Positions 15,963-26,297 of a stretch of DNA of 64,000 bases are shown here, in pieces. Under the pieces are notes generated by a model. That model made no database searches, had not been told where the DNA came from, and was given only the letters and a program-made list of their open reading frames with translations. Origin of the DNA: Phanerochaete sordida (Eukaryota > Basidiomycota > Agaricomycetes > Polyporales > Phanerochaetaceae); assembly GCA_019973155.2 (NCBI GenBank), contig BPQB01000006.1, positions 744,001 through 808,000 on the forward strand, given 5' to 3'. Both the position numbers and the translations under genes were made by a program. Within the stretch, counting starts at the first letter, position 1. The number at the start of each line of letters is the position of its first letter.

Positions 15963-17514
15963 TCAATCGCTCCTCTGCGCAAGCCCGACGGTCTTCTCGC
16001 CCTGGTTAACTAGGCGGCATCATCAGGACCCATGTACACCGCAACAACTAAGGAAGGCACTCACAGACGACATACACGCTCTTCAGGAAGACGTCGCCGA
16101 AGATATCGAACGTCATGTCGCCGCGGCTCTGGATACCGCCCAACGTGAAGCCCTCGTCCGCGGGGCCGAACCCGAAGTCGGCGGCGTTGAGTGTGTACAG
16201 CGTGCCGCCGATCGCGAACGAGACGTCCGGAATAGTGGCATTCGAGGGGTACTTCCACCCACCCTGCTGGTCGTCGTATACCGCGCCTTCGATCGAGTCT
16301 GTTGTTGCGTTAGCGGCAGGTTAATACGGGGTGTGCGGCAGCTACGGACCGTAGATGGTCTTCAGGACGTCGTCGTCAACCAGGAGCAGCGTTGTGCCCG
16401 TGTCGAGGATGGTAGAGTTGCCGGGGCGGTCGTACGTCTTGCCGTTGAGCGTGTACGAGGTTGACTCAACCTGCCAGAAACCTTGTGAACTGCAGGATAT
16501 TTAGCATTTGATAATTAAATGACGACAGTCAATACGCACTTATCCACTGAAGTGTACGTTATCGGGCTAGGCGTCACAGTCGTGTCGATATAGCCTGCTC
16601 GAGATTAGCTATTTTTTAAAGCGCATATATGGGCAACCTACCAAATGAATAAAATCCAGGCTCAGTCCCGTGTCCCAGCTTAGCGGTGAACAGCGGCTGC
16701 TCTATGAGCTTCTGCTCAATCATATTCTCGACCGGAGTCTTGACAGGATTGGGCGAGACAGTGTTGATGCTCGGCCACGCGAGACCGAGCAGCCCGTCGT
16801 TCGAGCCGTCCGACAGGAAGCTACTACTGAGCTTCTTCGCGCACTCGACGGCCTGCCCGGGGATCACGACGCCCGCGACCTCGACGGTGTCCGTGTAGAC
16901 GTCGCCCGACGCGCTCGAGCCGTCGCCGTACGAGATGTTCCACGTGAGGCCGGCGTCGTGCTTCGCCGTGCTCGACTTGGCGGGGTCGTAGATCGTGTGC
17001 GTCTTCCCGTAGCGGCGCGCGTCCGCGAGCTCGGACGACCAGATCCAGAGGTCGGACGAGCCGGTGTCGAAGTCGAGGTTGACCGTCACGCCGGGCGTGC
17101 CGATCTTCACGGGCACGACGTACTCCGTGCTGCCAGGCACCGTCAGTAGCGCACACGCGCGTGCAAGCAGTGCACTTACTCTGCAAACGGGTCAGTACGT
17201 CATAGCGTACGTCGGGGCTGACGCGACGCACCGTTCTGGATAGACTCTGCCGGCACCTCGTGGTCGGTCTCTTTATCGTCGAGACCCCGGACTTTGACGA
17301 CGACGTTGTTCCGCTTGGCAAAGCCGGCATAGCGCCCCGTCTCGAAGCCGTAGCGGCGCGCGGCGCGGGCGTACGCGGCGTAGAACGACGGGCGGGTGTC
17401 CTTGTAGATGTCGGGGCGGAGGAGTTGGTGCAGACGCTTCTCGGTGCCGTTGGCGCGGGGTGGCGCAGACGCGTCTGAGGCGGGGTCCTGGTCCTTGGAT
17501 TGCAGGCAGCCCAT
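15963..17514 (-). CDS. Pepsin-like aspartic protease (A1) with N-myristoylation-type start
   Basis: The bilobal peptidase has both catalytic aspartates in context: NLDFDTGSSDLWIWSSEL and NSTILDTGTTLLLVDDD. It also has the flap region WNISYGDGSSASGDVYTDTV, DGLLGLAWPSINTVSP and a C-terminal DMTFDIFGDVFLKSVYVV before KTVGLAQRSD and the stop at 15963-15965. A propeptide-like stretch (RLHQLLRPDIYKDTRPSFYA to VVVKVRG) precedes the mature domain, which begins TEYVVPVKIGTPG after an intron. The first ATG downstream of a TATAAGTAG box (17661-17669) is at 17514 and starts MGCLQSKDQDP. This fits N-myristoylation (MGxxxS) with a palmitoylatable Cys3 and is not a signal peptide. If so, the protease would face the cytosol, unlike secreted polyporopepsins. 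Confidence 0.88.
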
Positions 17515-17660
17515 GGTGCTGTGGAAGAAGCTGACAGGCGAGCTGAGGCGGGGAGTGGGCCGAGTGGCGAAGATGGGTCGCAGAAAGCGTAGAGCCAGAG
17601 CTGCTGAAGACTGGTGCCGGTGGGGAAGGAGGCGAGTGGGCTGTTCCTGGAACCGGAGGG

Positions 17661-17669
17661 CTACTTATA
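17661..17669 (-). promoter_or_regulatory. TATA box of the aspartic protease gene
   Basis: The minus strand reads TATAAGTAG about 150 bp upstream of the ATG at 17514. No other ATG lies between this element and 17514, which supports that start. Confidence 0.55.
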
Positions 17670-18417
17670 CCCCCAGGGTCCGGGTGAGGTGCCGGTGAAT
17701 GGTCGCGGGCTACCGCATGATGACGCAGGACGACAGGCTTGGACGTCTGTCGGATGTGTGGCCGAGGCTGAGATAGTAGATGGCTTCTCTGCCAGGCGTT
17801 CACATGTCGTCAGACCAGTGCCAGACCGGGAAAGCAGACAGCGACGAAAGAGACGTCGGACACTCACGCCCCCGAGAGTCCGCACAGTGCGCGTTCGAGA
17901 ACGGCTGCATATGGGCCCTCGCGCGACGGAGCCGTGGAGAAGCTCGGTGCATACGTGGGGAAGATAGAAGCGTGCCTATAATTGGCAGGAGAAGGTAAAA
18001 TCAGAAGCAGGATTTGCAGAGTCGCGTGGTCCTTCACCGTGAGGATAAGCTGTCTCGGCGAGCCAGCAACAGTGCATTCGCCATGTGCGCACTCAAAATC
18101 ATAATCAATACGCTCGCGCTAGACCCACTGCGCCAGACAACTCGTGTTCCACCTATAGTCGCACCGTGAGTAGACAGGGCAGATGTGCTGCCCACGCGGA
18201 AAGCGCAGAGCCTTCGACGCCACCATTCGGTACCTCGTCCAACCTTGTGGGCTGTCATCGAACGACCAACGTGGGCGCCATAGCACATCGAATCCCGACG
18301 CTCGTTCGGTGGGCTGCCTGGCTAACACGGAATCTAGACTTCGCAAATGTGTCATAGCATCTCTCAAGCACAAAAAAAATCGTGTTACAGCAGCGTAACG
18401 GACAAGCAAGACCGACC
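17670..18417. other. Intergenic spacer, no gene seen
   Basis: About 750 bp lie between the aspartic protease promoter and the 3' end of SAP18 (both on the minus strand). Only short shadow frames occur. A short A-rich run (AAAAAAAT) at about 18372-18379 may belong to the SAP18 3'UTR. Confidence 0.35.
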
Positions 18418-19383
18418 TCAGTCATACCGAGAGCTCCTCCGCCTGTCCGGACTTCTCGACCGAGACGTCGACCGCCCCCGCCTGTCCCTGTCTCCCCATC
18501 CACCCCGCCTCGGCGGGCTGTCCCTCCGCGGTGGCGGCACCCTTCCGTCCCCTCGGCCCCGTCCGCGAGCACCGCGCGGCACCGGGGCGGGTGCCCCAGA
18601 GTCTCCACGCCAGTGTCCGCCCGCCCGCCCTGCCGTCGGGCCCGTACCGAGGGACCCACCCCAGCCCGTGTCGCCACCACGGCCCGTGTCCTTCTTCCAG
18701 CCATTCGCGAAGCCTGCGCCCGTGCCCGCGTTCGCGGGCGCCGCCGCGGCACCGCTGCCCTTGATCGCGAGCTCGGGCGCGAGCACGACGTTCTTCGGGA
18801 GCTGCACCATCACGCACATGTAGTCGCCGGGCACGAAGCGCAGCTCGTCGAGCGTGCGCTCGTCCTCGCCCGCCGGGGCGTCCTCGTCCGCGAGCAGCCG
18901 CGGCGCGGCGCCCGCCAGCGAGCCCGGCTCGCCGAGGATGTCGCGCGAGTACACGGTGCCGAGGTCTTTCTGCGCGATGCGCCCCCGCGAGGCGCTGTCG
19001 GCGTACACGGCGCGGAAGGTGTACCGGGCGAGCGGGTGGCGGTACTCGGGCGTGGCGGGTGCGATCGAGCGGAGGGTGGTCAGGACTTCGCGGAGGGTCG
19101 CGTCTTTCCTAGCGGGCATTTGCCAGCAGTTAGACCAGTATGGATCGGAGACCTCACGTGCTACGCACCAGGTGAATATTTGTTGTTCATCTGCAGTCGG
19201 GATAGCTCCGTCCTCAAACTGCTGCAGGCGGTGGAACGTCCCAACTTTAATGAATGTTCGTATGAGGAACGGCGCGGTCTGTGGGGCAGTACAGCCAGCT
19301 CAGCAGGGCTTCACTGAAGTCGCAGAGCAGCACACCTTTTCCCTGTCCACAATGGGACGTCCAGATGGCGAGCTATCCTCCAT
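18418..19383 (-). CDS. SAP18: SAP18, Sin3/ASAP-associated protein with RGG/RS tail
   Basis: Exons at 19336-19383, 19169-19278 and 18418-19108 sum to 849 nt (282 residues). The protein starts MEDSSPSGRPIVDREK, then TAPFLIRTFIKVGTFHRLQQ, DGAIPTADEQQIFTW and KDATLREVLTTLRSIAP. These are diagnostic of the ubiquitin-like SAP18 fold, which ends in LDELRFVPGDYMCVMVQLPK. In animals SAP18 works in Sin3-HDAC repression and in the ASAP/PSAP splicing complexes with RNPS1 and Acinus. Here about 110 extra C-terminal residues are rich in Gly, Arg and Ser (RGARGRGRGDG, RRGGWGDRDRRGRSTSRSRS), an RNA-binding type tail. W is formed across the second intron (TG|G). A start at the internal ATG 19119 would lie inside that intron and is wrong. 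Confidence 0.93.
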
Positions 19384-19771
19384 GGCGGGGTTGAGTGGAT
19401 GTGAATGGCAGTGAGGCCAACGGAGAGTGAGCAAGTCGCTTGGGAGAGCGCGGCGTCCAACACGGCAGGTATCTCCCACGGTCACGATCAGACGCTTCTC
19501 TCGGGAAGCCCGCATATGGCAGGTGACGTCGTTCGTTTCGCGCACCCACTTCTTTCCACACCCAATTCGGGAGGCTGGCGAGACGGAATTCCTGCCATGC
19601 CTCGCTCACGATTTGGTGCACAGCAGAGGGTCAAGACATGCGGGCAGTGAGGCTGGCAGACTTCGAAAAACGGCGCGGCGCCCGGGGCCTCTTAGCCACG
19701 TGTGCCGACAACAGAGTACACCCGGCTGACATCGCCGCCGCACTCCCCAACTCAACCCGCACCTCCTTTAC
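19384..19771. promoter_or_regulatory. Divergent intergenic region (SAP18 / AlkB-like)
   Basis: This 388-bp space between two divergent starts presumably contains both promoters. No TATA box is obvious, and no exon is seen. Confidence 0.4.
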
Positions 19772-20801
19772 ATGCCCACCATGATAAAGCTACGACTAGT
19801 CACAGACAAAGAGGTCCTTGAACACGCCTTCAAGGCGCACGACCGTGCGCCGAGTCCGGCCCCCTCGATAGACAGCGATGACGCAGACTCGCTCTTCGAC
19901 GAGCCGATGGACGACGCCGGCGAGCTAGACGTCCTCGAGGGACTGGAAGTACTACACAGCGCATACACAGAGCCGGCACAGCCAACAGATCTGCAGCCCG
20001 CCGCGCGCATGTGTCCGCCAATACCCGGCCTGCACTTCGACCCTGCGGCCCTCCTCCCGGACGACCTCGCAGAGGCGCTCTTCCAGCAGTGCCTCGCGAC
20101 ATACTTCCGGGACGAGGGCGTGAACCAGGTCATGCTCTTCGAACGCGTCATCTCTGGGGGCGCACACGCGTCCTCCACGTCCGGTACGCTTCCAGCCCTC
20201 CCGCCCATAGCACCCACTGATCAAAGACACAGGTCTCTCGGGCCTCCCGCCCTTCCTGACGGCGCTCCTGCCCACACTCGCAGCGCTGCTCCGGCCAGTG
20301 CTCCCGCCGCACACACACGCGCTCCTCTTCCCGCCGCCCGGCGCGCCCCCACAGGCGCGCCAGGTCATCGTGAACCTCTACCGCCCCGGCGAGGGCATCA
20401 CGCCGCACGTCGACCTCCTCGACCGCTTCGGCGACGGCATCGCGGGCGTGAGTCTCGGGAGTGGCTGCGTCATGCGCTTCGCGCGCGGCGCCCCCGCGTC
20501 TTCCTCTGCGCGGTGTCCGTCTGGACGCGAGGGTGCCGCCGCTGCGCGCGAGACCGACACGGAAGCAGAGGACCACGCCGTGTTCCTCCCGCACGGCAGC
20601 GTGTATGTAATGTCGGAGGAAGCTCGCTATCGCTGGACGCACGGCATCGATGGCAGGACGGAGGACTGGGTGCAGGACCGTGTGGGCAGCGCCGCGGGGC
20701 GCTGGGTCATGCGCTCGCTGCGCGTCAGCATCACTTTTCGCTGGCTGCTGCCCGGAGCGGACGTCGTGGGCGGGCTTCCGGACGCAGTCTCGTCTTACTA
20801 G
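19772..20801 (+). CDS. AlkB-like 2-oxoglutarate/Fe(II) dioxygenase
   Basis: Exons 19772-20183 and 20233-20801 give 326 residues. The N-terminal 80 residues are acidic and variable. The dioxygenase core shows PGLHFDPAALLPDDLAEALF, NQVMLFERV, ARQVIVNLYRPGEGI, then the metal-binding HVDLLDRFGDGI (HxD), VSLGSGCVMRF, a distal His in RYRWTHGIDG and the 2-oxoglutarate Arg in SLRVSITFRWL. An insert rich in Glu and Ala (near ARETDTEAEDHA) sits between the strands. AlkB enzymes oxidatively demethylate nucleic acids or proteins; this one could act on DNA, tRNA or protein, and the sequence does not decide. It converges with NEDD8. Confidence 0.88.
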
Positions 20802-21075
20802 CGCAGTATACCTTTCCATAGTGCATATATGCAATCTGGATTCCTAGGACGCGCACGCATTTGGTCTTCTCCGGGATGGCGATGGCGATTAAGGAATGCG
20901 TGATATACAGAGCATGGAGGCCGGGAGTTCTAACAACGTACAGGGGGCGATATGTCTTTACTTTGGGGGACGACACGTGCAGCGCAGGCGGGAGGCTGCG
21001 CTCTTTGCAGATCTCGATGCGCGCGATGCATGCGTTGGTGGCACATCCGACATTTGCGTGCGACGCAGGCTCGCT

Positions 21076-21576
21076 CTAGAAGCCGCCACGGAGCGCGAGG
21101 ACCAGGTGCAGCACCGCGCCGGCCGTGATACCGAAATCGCGTGCGGTCTTCTCGTCGGGCCTGGCACGCGAGGGTGAGCTGCGATCGATGGCACGAGGAA
21201 ATTACAGCGACGCACATCTGGCGGCCTCCGAAGATGAGACGCTGCTGCGGTGGCGGCACACCCGACTGCTCCTCGACCTTCTCCTTGATGCGCGTGATCT
21301 GTGCAGGTGCAAGGCGGGCGTGAGTGGCGGGCGGCGCGCGGTGGCGGAGGCCAGAGACGGCGGGCGCACCTTGTCATCAGGGTCGATGTCGAGCTCGATC
21401 TGCGCAGGGTGCGGCGGACAGGCGGCGTGAGCATGTCGCTGCACATCGAGAAGCACGAGTGCTCGCGATCGACGGGCTTACCTCCTTGCCAGTGAGTGTC
21501 TGGGCGATATCTCGTCAGCATTTCGGGAGTACAGACAGAAAGATAGCAGGGCTCATACCTTGACCTTGATGAGCAT
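21076..21576 (-). CDS. NEDD8: NEDD8/RUB1 ubiquitin-like modifier
   Basis: Five exons (21559-21576, 21482-21499, 21370-21399, 21216-21298, 21076-21160) total 234 nt and give exactly 77 residues. The protein begins MLIKVK, TLTGKE, IELDIDPDDK and ITRIKEKVEEQSGVPP, then QQRLIFGGRQM and DEKTARDFGITAGAVLHLVL, and ends ALRGGF. NEDD8 differs from ubiquitin at Ala72 (ALRGG instead of RLRGG), and that Ala is present here. One residue (Phe) follows the di-glycine and must be removed by a processing protease. NEDD8 activates cullin-RING ligases. The first two exons are only 18 nt each. The stop is TAG 21076-21078. Confidence 0.96.
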
Positions 21577-21963
21577 GGCGATTTGATGTAGAGAGGATGG
21601 GGGGTGGAAGAGATGGAGATGGCAGGAGCAGAGAGTGAGCTTCGTAAAGGCGGCGACCAAGCGCCTAGGACGCGTCCGCCTAATTGAGCACGTGGTTAAG
21701 TCCTTCACGGCATCCTGATTCCTGTGTTGTACCGTACGCTCGACCCTCAGGCCTCAGGCCTAGGCCTCATCCACAAAGCAGCACTGATACATAGCGTGGC
21801 ATTGATTTACAAGTAACAGGGAGCATTGAGACAGTACGGGTGCCATCTACTGACTCCAAACCTCATTTATTATCGTGTTCTGCTCACAGGCTCATTCAGC
21901 ATGATCAGCGTGGCAGCGCCATCGTTCAGCTCTCGTCTTCGCCCTGGTCAGTCGCGCGAACAA
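21577..21963. other. Intergenic spacer between NEDD8 promoter and F-box gene 3' end
   Basis: This 387-bp spacer contains a GGCCTCAGGCCTAGGCCTC cluster near 21750 and a purine-rich patch (GAGGATGGGGGGTGGAAGAG) just upstream of NEDD8. No gene is seen. Confidence 0.4.
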
Positions 21964-23915
21964 TCAAGGGATATTTCTCTTCGGACCCTCTACCCCTCGA
22001 CCTTTGTTTGCATTCAGACGGTCTTCATGGTCCCCGTCCCCGTCCCCATCGCTATCTTCTTCTTCCTCGTCCTGCTCGTCTTCTTCTTCGTCTTCACCCT
22101 CGTCCTTGTCTTCATCCTCATCCTCGTCCTCGTCATCCTCGTCTTCATCTTCATCCTCGTCCTCGTCGTCCTCGTCATCCTCGTCATCTTCATCGTCGTC
22201 TTGGTCGTCGCCCTCATCCGTGGAACCGTCTTCATACTTACAGGGGTCATCGCAGGTGCGAGAACAACGTGCGCTGCAGCACTTGTGTTCGCATTCCACT
22301 GCCGATCCGGGCGTCCCGTCCCACTCGATAGCACGCACAGTCCCGGGTAGCTCTAGACAGGACCTCAAGGAAGCGATGTTGGAGGCTTGAATCCTCCACG
22401 CATTCTTGATGACCAGCTTGTCCAGGGGGTATCCACGCTGAGCGCGCCATCTGAGCACATCCGCGAAATGTGTCAGTAAAACGAAGTCTAGACGCAAGCA
22501 GAGCCTGTTCCAGACTGGCTCGTATTCTTCGTATTCCACAAAGGTGTACGGCTTCGGCAGACCTTCCAGTGTCAATGTCTTCAAATTTGGGAAGAGCTCG
22601 TGCGGAGAGCTTGATCCCAGTAACGAGCATAGGGTGTGGGCGAAACCGGTGGTAACAAGCAGATCCTCGATATGCGGCAAAGCTCCCGAAAGCCCAGAGA
22701 AGTCCTTGACCAAGATATTCTCCGCCACATATGGATCTGTGAGGCTCATCGCCAAGGAGCGGATGTTGCGGAAGGAAGCCGTGCCGCACAATGCGACCAA
22801 AGCGCGTGGATTGATCGAATATTGTATGTTTGTGGTAGCCAGCCTTGCATCTGGCATATTCTGGCGTAGACGTGAAAAGTTGGAGGCTAATAAAGTCGGC
22901 TTCCACAAGTCGAAGGAGACTTCGCTTGCGCGTTGGTAGAGATGTCGGTAGCCGATGCTGAGACAGCAGAAAGGGGATGTAGGACCAAGCAGACATAACC
23001 CAGAAAAGGCTCCGGCAATTTTTTCATCGAATCTTGAGACTTGCACATCGATGGCAGCTACAGAGGGGATTGAGAGCAGGCGCAGAAAGTGATCAACGCC
23101 GGCCCTACTGTCCTCGACATGTAGCTGTCGAAGCTTTGACAGCTTGAGGGGGATCTCCCGCTGTGCGAATGGCTCAATGGGGAGTGAGTCCACCAGCGCG
23201 AGCTGCAGCAGATTTTCCGTTCGGCGCAAGATGTCCAGAAATAGGGCGGTGGACAAGTCGGAGTCCAAGTCCCTGGCAGCTCTGAGAGAAAGATGTGTGA
23301 GACGATTGGTCACGATAGGCTCCAGAGCAGTCAACGAAATAGTCCGAGTTGCGAGACGGCGTAAGGCAGGGAGCATATGAGGGCAAGCGAAGGGCGGGAG
23401 AGACTGTGACAGCTGCATGCTGTACGATCCGTCGACGATGAGATTTTCGAGTAGTGGGAAGAATGGCTGGAATTCAGAGTACATGGAACTATGGCCAGCG
23501 CTGAATTCAACCTCGAGTTTCTGAATGCGATGGGCGTGGGTTGCGATATGATTCCATACGGGCAGTATTTCCTCGTAGTGCATGGGTCCGTAGAGAGAGA
23601 GTGCACAACTGCCTCCAGATCTCTCGAGCATCAGCTGGGTGCAAGGGTGTGCCGTGAGGAGGATATGAGACCATAGTGAAGCGCAGTGGAGAGCTACAGA
23701 CCGCCAGCGATGGCAGACGTGCGGAATACGTCCGACCCAGCCATACATGTACCGCGGCGTGCGGAGACAGTATCCAATGCGAAGATAGAACCTTGCATCT
23801 GCATTCCAGCGAGTGACGTAGATCTGGAAAACCTCCGCAAGTAGCTCTGTCGGCAGCGAAACGACCGTTAAGAGAGCGTTGTGGTCGCGCTTCAGGGCGA
23901 CATCGGGAGGGAGGG
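21964..23915 (-). CDS. F-box/LRR-like protein with Cys cluster and extreme acidic tail
   Basis: One long exon encodes about 650 residues. Near the N-terminus LPTELLAEVFQIYVTRWN and VCHRWRSVALHCASLWSHI form the F-box-like motif common in basidiomycete F-box proteins, followed by about 450 residues of irregular leucine-rich sequence. The C-terminus is odd: a Cys-rich block CEHKCCSARCSRTCDDPC, then nearly 80 residues made mostly of Asp and Glu, coded by GAC/GAG-type simple repeats (about 22030-22215), then a basic end. F-box proteins present substrates to SCF ligases. The exon seems to begin after an acceptor at 23916-23917. A short upstream exon from ATG 24239 (MSARASRQLD) would join in phase across an unusually long intron of about 280 nt, which is uncertain. 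Confidence 0.72.
22030..22215. repeat. Trinucleotide-like (GTC/CTC/TTC) simple-sequence tract coding poly-Asp/Glu
   Basis: The plus strand is an impure repeat of GTCCTC, CTCGTC and TTCATC units. On the minus strand it codes the Asp/Glu run of the F-box protein. Tracts of this kind change length easily by slippage. Confidence 0.8.
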
Positions 23916-24557
23916 CTGTAGGTGTGGAAAGGCCATGGTCTTCACGAGGCCTTCGAGGAGGACGTCAGCCTGGTAACCCATGGTACATGCAGAAGCAGCT
24001 CACGCGGAGGACGCCTCGGAAGGCATCTTGCTTGACGTGCCAGTCGGCCGCGCTGAGCACGGGATATATGCGCTGTGTTCTGAGCCTGGAGGTCGACGCC
24101 GACGTCAGCTGCGCCAAACCAGACCTTGCGAGCGAGGTACAGCGTACTCTGGGCGCGATACTGGGAGGCGTCGTGGAAGGCGAGGGTCAAGAGCAAGATC
24201 TGCCTCACGATCAAGCTGGCGGGACGCGCGTGCGGACATGTCGGGATGACAGCTGGAATGCACGCTCGCGTGGCGGGAGGCGTCGATGCTTGGGGTATGA
24301 TGTCACCTCGAACCTTGCGAAAGACGCAGCGACGCTGTGGCGCGAGCGCCGTGCAGACACGCGGGTTGCAAAATCGAGGCCAGCCTCGCTGTATTATTCG
24401 TGTATCTGATGTACAAAGCGGTAAGTCGTCGCAGGAGCATGAGGCGTAGCACGGTCATAATAGTCTGTATAACGAAAGAATAGGCATCAGCAAGCGTCGC
24501 GAGTCCGAACATCCGCACAACGTTTGAATGTCGAGCAAATCAGGGAATCAAATCAGG
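23916..24557. other. Unresolved interval: 5' end of F-box gene and spacer
   Basis: This interval may contain a 5' exon of the F-box gene (ATG at 24239 on the minus strand, donor GTGAGG) and its promoter. A minus-strand frame at 23942-24214 has no recognisable domain. Further upstream (24300-24557) I see nothing specific. Confidence 0.3.
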
Positions 24558-26297
24558 TCATGAGTAGCCGCTCTCGTTGCGGAGTCTCTCCCGGACGCGC
24601 TCGAGGGCTTTACCCAGCTGATTTGCACCCTGGCCGAGGGGTCCATCGCCCCAAAAGTTGTCCTGTTGGTGGCAGAACTGCAGAGGCAAGTCTTCCGTAC
24701 CCAGGAGAAGCTGGCGCAGATGCGGGTGCTGGGTGAACTTGGCATACAGAACTTCGTCCATCTGTCCCGCTGTCAGCTACAAGACCACCCGGTGAAGAGC
24801 GCAACATACCATCTGCACGACGACCTGCTCCCAATCCGGCCGCGAATGGCCGCCGTGGCGGCTCACGACCGCACGGACGTCGTCCGGACTCCGACAGGAC
24901 ATGATCTCGTCGACGATCTCGGGGCGCGTGTCCACGAAGCGCTGCGCCTCGAGCGCATGCAGCGCGGTCGGGAACCGCCTGTTTCCGAAGACGACGTCGT
25001 GCGGCGAGAGGTGTGTGAGCTCCGTGAGATAGCCCGCGAGGTCGATGCGGAGCGGCTCGCGGTTGGGACTGTGCGCCTGCGGGCTGTAAGGACGTGGACT
25101 GTGTGTACGCGGGCTGTGCGGTCGCGGACTATGTGAGCGGTGGCTATAGACCGGCGATTTTGGCGGAGGCGGAGGGGCGGGCGTGCCTGCGCTGGGTATG
25201 ACATGGGTAAAAGATGGAGTAGCACCGGGCACCCCGCCTGGCACCACGACGCCTGGACTGGCATACACAGGGTCGTAAGCAAGGCCGGGTGACGGCATGG
25301 GAGCTGGTGGACCAAGATGAGGTTGGTATACTGTTGGGGCGGCAGCAAATATTACGGGCTGTATGACAGGAACCTGTTCAGGTTCATGGTCTGGCTTCCC
25401 AGAGAGCTTCTTGCTGAAAGCACGAAACAAGCCTTTCTTCTTCTTCTTTTCGGGCAGTGTTTGCATCCCGACGGGACTGACAAGAAATCCCGTTGATGTT
25501 AGCGGCTTCTGCGCAAGGACTTCCTCTACGGGCCGGCGTAAGTCCTGGAGAACTCTCCTGTTGGGGCCGTGCTCGAACAGATCTTCGGGCGGCCGCGGAA
25601 GGGGCTGATGGTTGAAAACCATGGTCGCCGGACGCTGGAAGACAAAGTTTCGCACTGCCCTTGTGCCATATTGTTCCTCAGGAACTGGGAGTACGGGCCC
25701 CATATCGCCCAAACTCGAGGACGAGTCGGTGGAGGAATAGTCATCATGCCGGCTCGGCGCGCGCATCGTAGCGGCCATAGCGGGGATGACCGGCGGCTGG
25801 GGAGCCATTGCAAAGGGCGTTCCCGTGCCATTCTGCGGTAAGGGAGGTACCACAGGCGCGGAGGTCGAAGTGGGCACGACGGCTGGCATGGGCTGGGGCA
25901 CCGGCATCTGCATCATGTGCTGTGGTATGACGGCGGCACTCGGCATGCCGCCAGAGTATGTTGGTACAGGCATGGGTGGTATTACAGGGTATGCAGAGGG
26001 TGGAGGATGGGCGAAGTTCATCGGCTGGGGCATGACCGGTGCGTACCCATGGGGAGGTTGCATGTGAGGTGCTACGGTTCGCCTGCAGCATAAATCACTG
26101 CTCTACGCGACTTGAGAGCCGTCTCGGAGAGACGTACGTGCAAAAGGGGGATATCTAGAGGGCCCTCCATCTCCGTATTCCTCCTCGTAAGCATGGCCTC
26201 CTCTAGGTTTATGTCGTGTGCTATGTGCAGAGTAATAAGCCTGCTTGGGTGGGTATCTTGGTCGATAGTCTCCGTAGCGTGAATGCTGATTACCCAT
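24558..26297 (-). CDS. NADAR (YbiA/DUF1768) domain protein with Pro-rich N-terminus
   Basis: The C-terminal 150 residues are a NADAR domain: LTELTHLSPHDVVFGNRRF, ALHALEAQRFVDTRPEIVDE and, after an intron at 24762-24809, MDEVLYAKFTQHPHLRQLLL and DNFWGDGPLGQGANQLGKAL ahead of RVRERLR. The FWGxGxxGxGxNxLGK motif is the family signature. NADAR proteins are N-glycosidases or ADP-ribose-linked enzymes in bacteria; their fungal role is unclear. The first 250 residues are Pro/Met-rich and disordered, with a run KKKKKKGLFRAFSKK and later HSPRPHSPRTHSPR repeats. The upstream exon from ATG 26297 starts MGNQHSRYGDYRPRYPPKQ, another N-myristoylation-type start. Its junction to the main exon (near 26130-26090) needs a weak donor, so ATG 26063 is an alternative start. 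Confidence 0.8.

Noticed and set aside
19109..19119. ATG at 19119 as the SAP18 start
   Set aside because: It lies inside an intron; the conserved N-terminal exons at 19169-19383 join in frame without it.
22004..22390. Poly-Ser plus-strand frame
   Set aside because: It is the antisense of the poly-Asp/Glu tail of the F-box protein.
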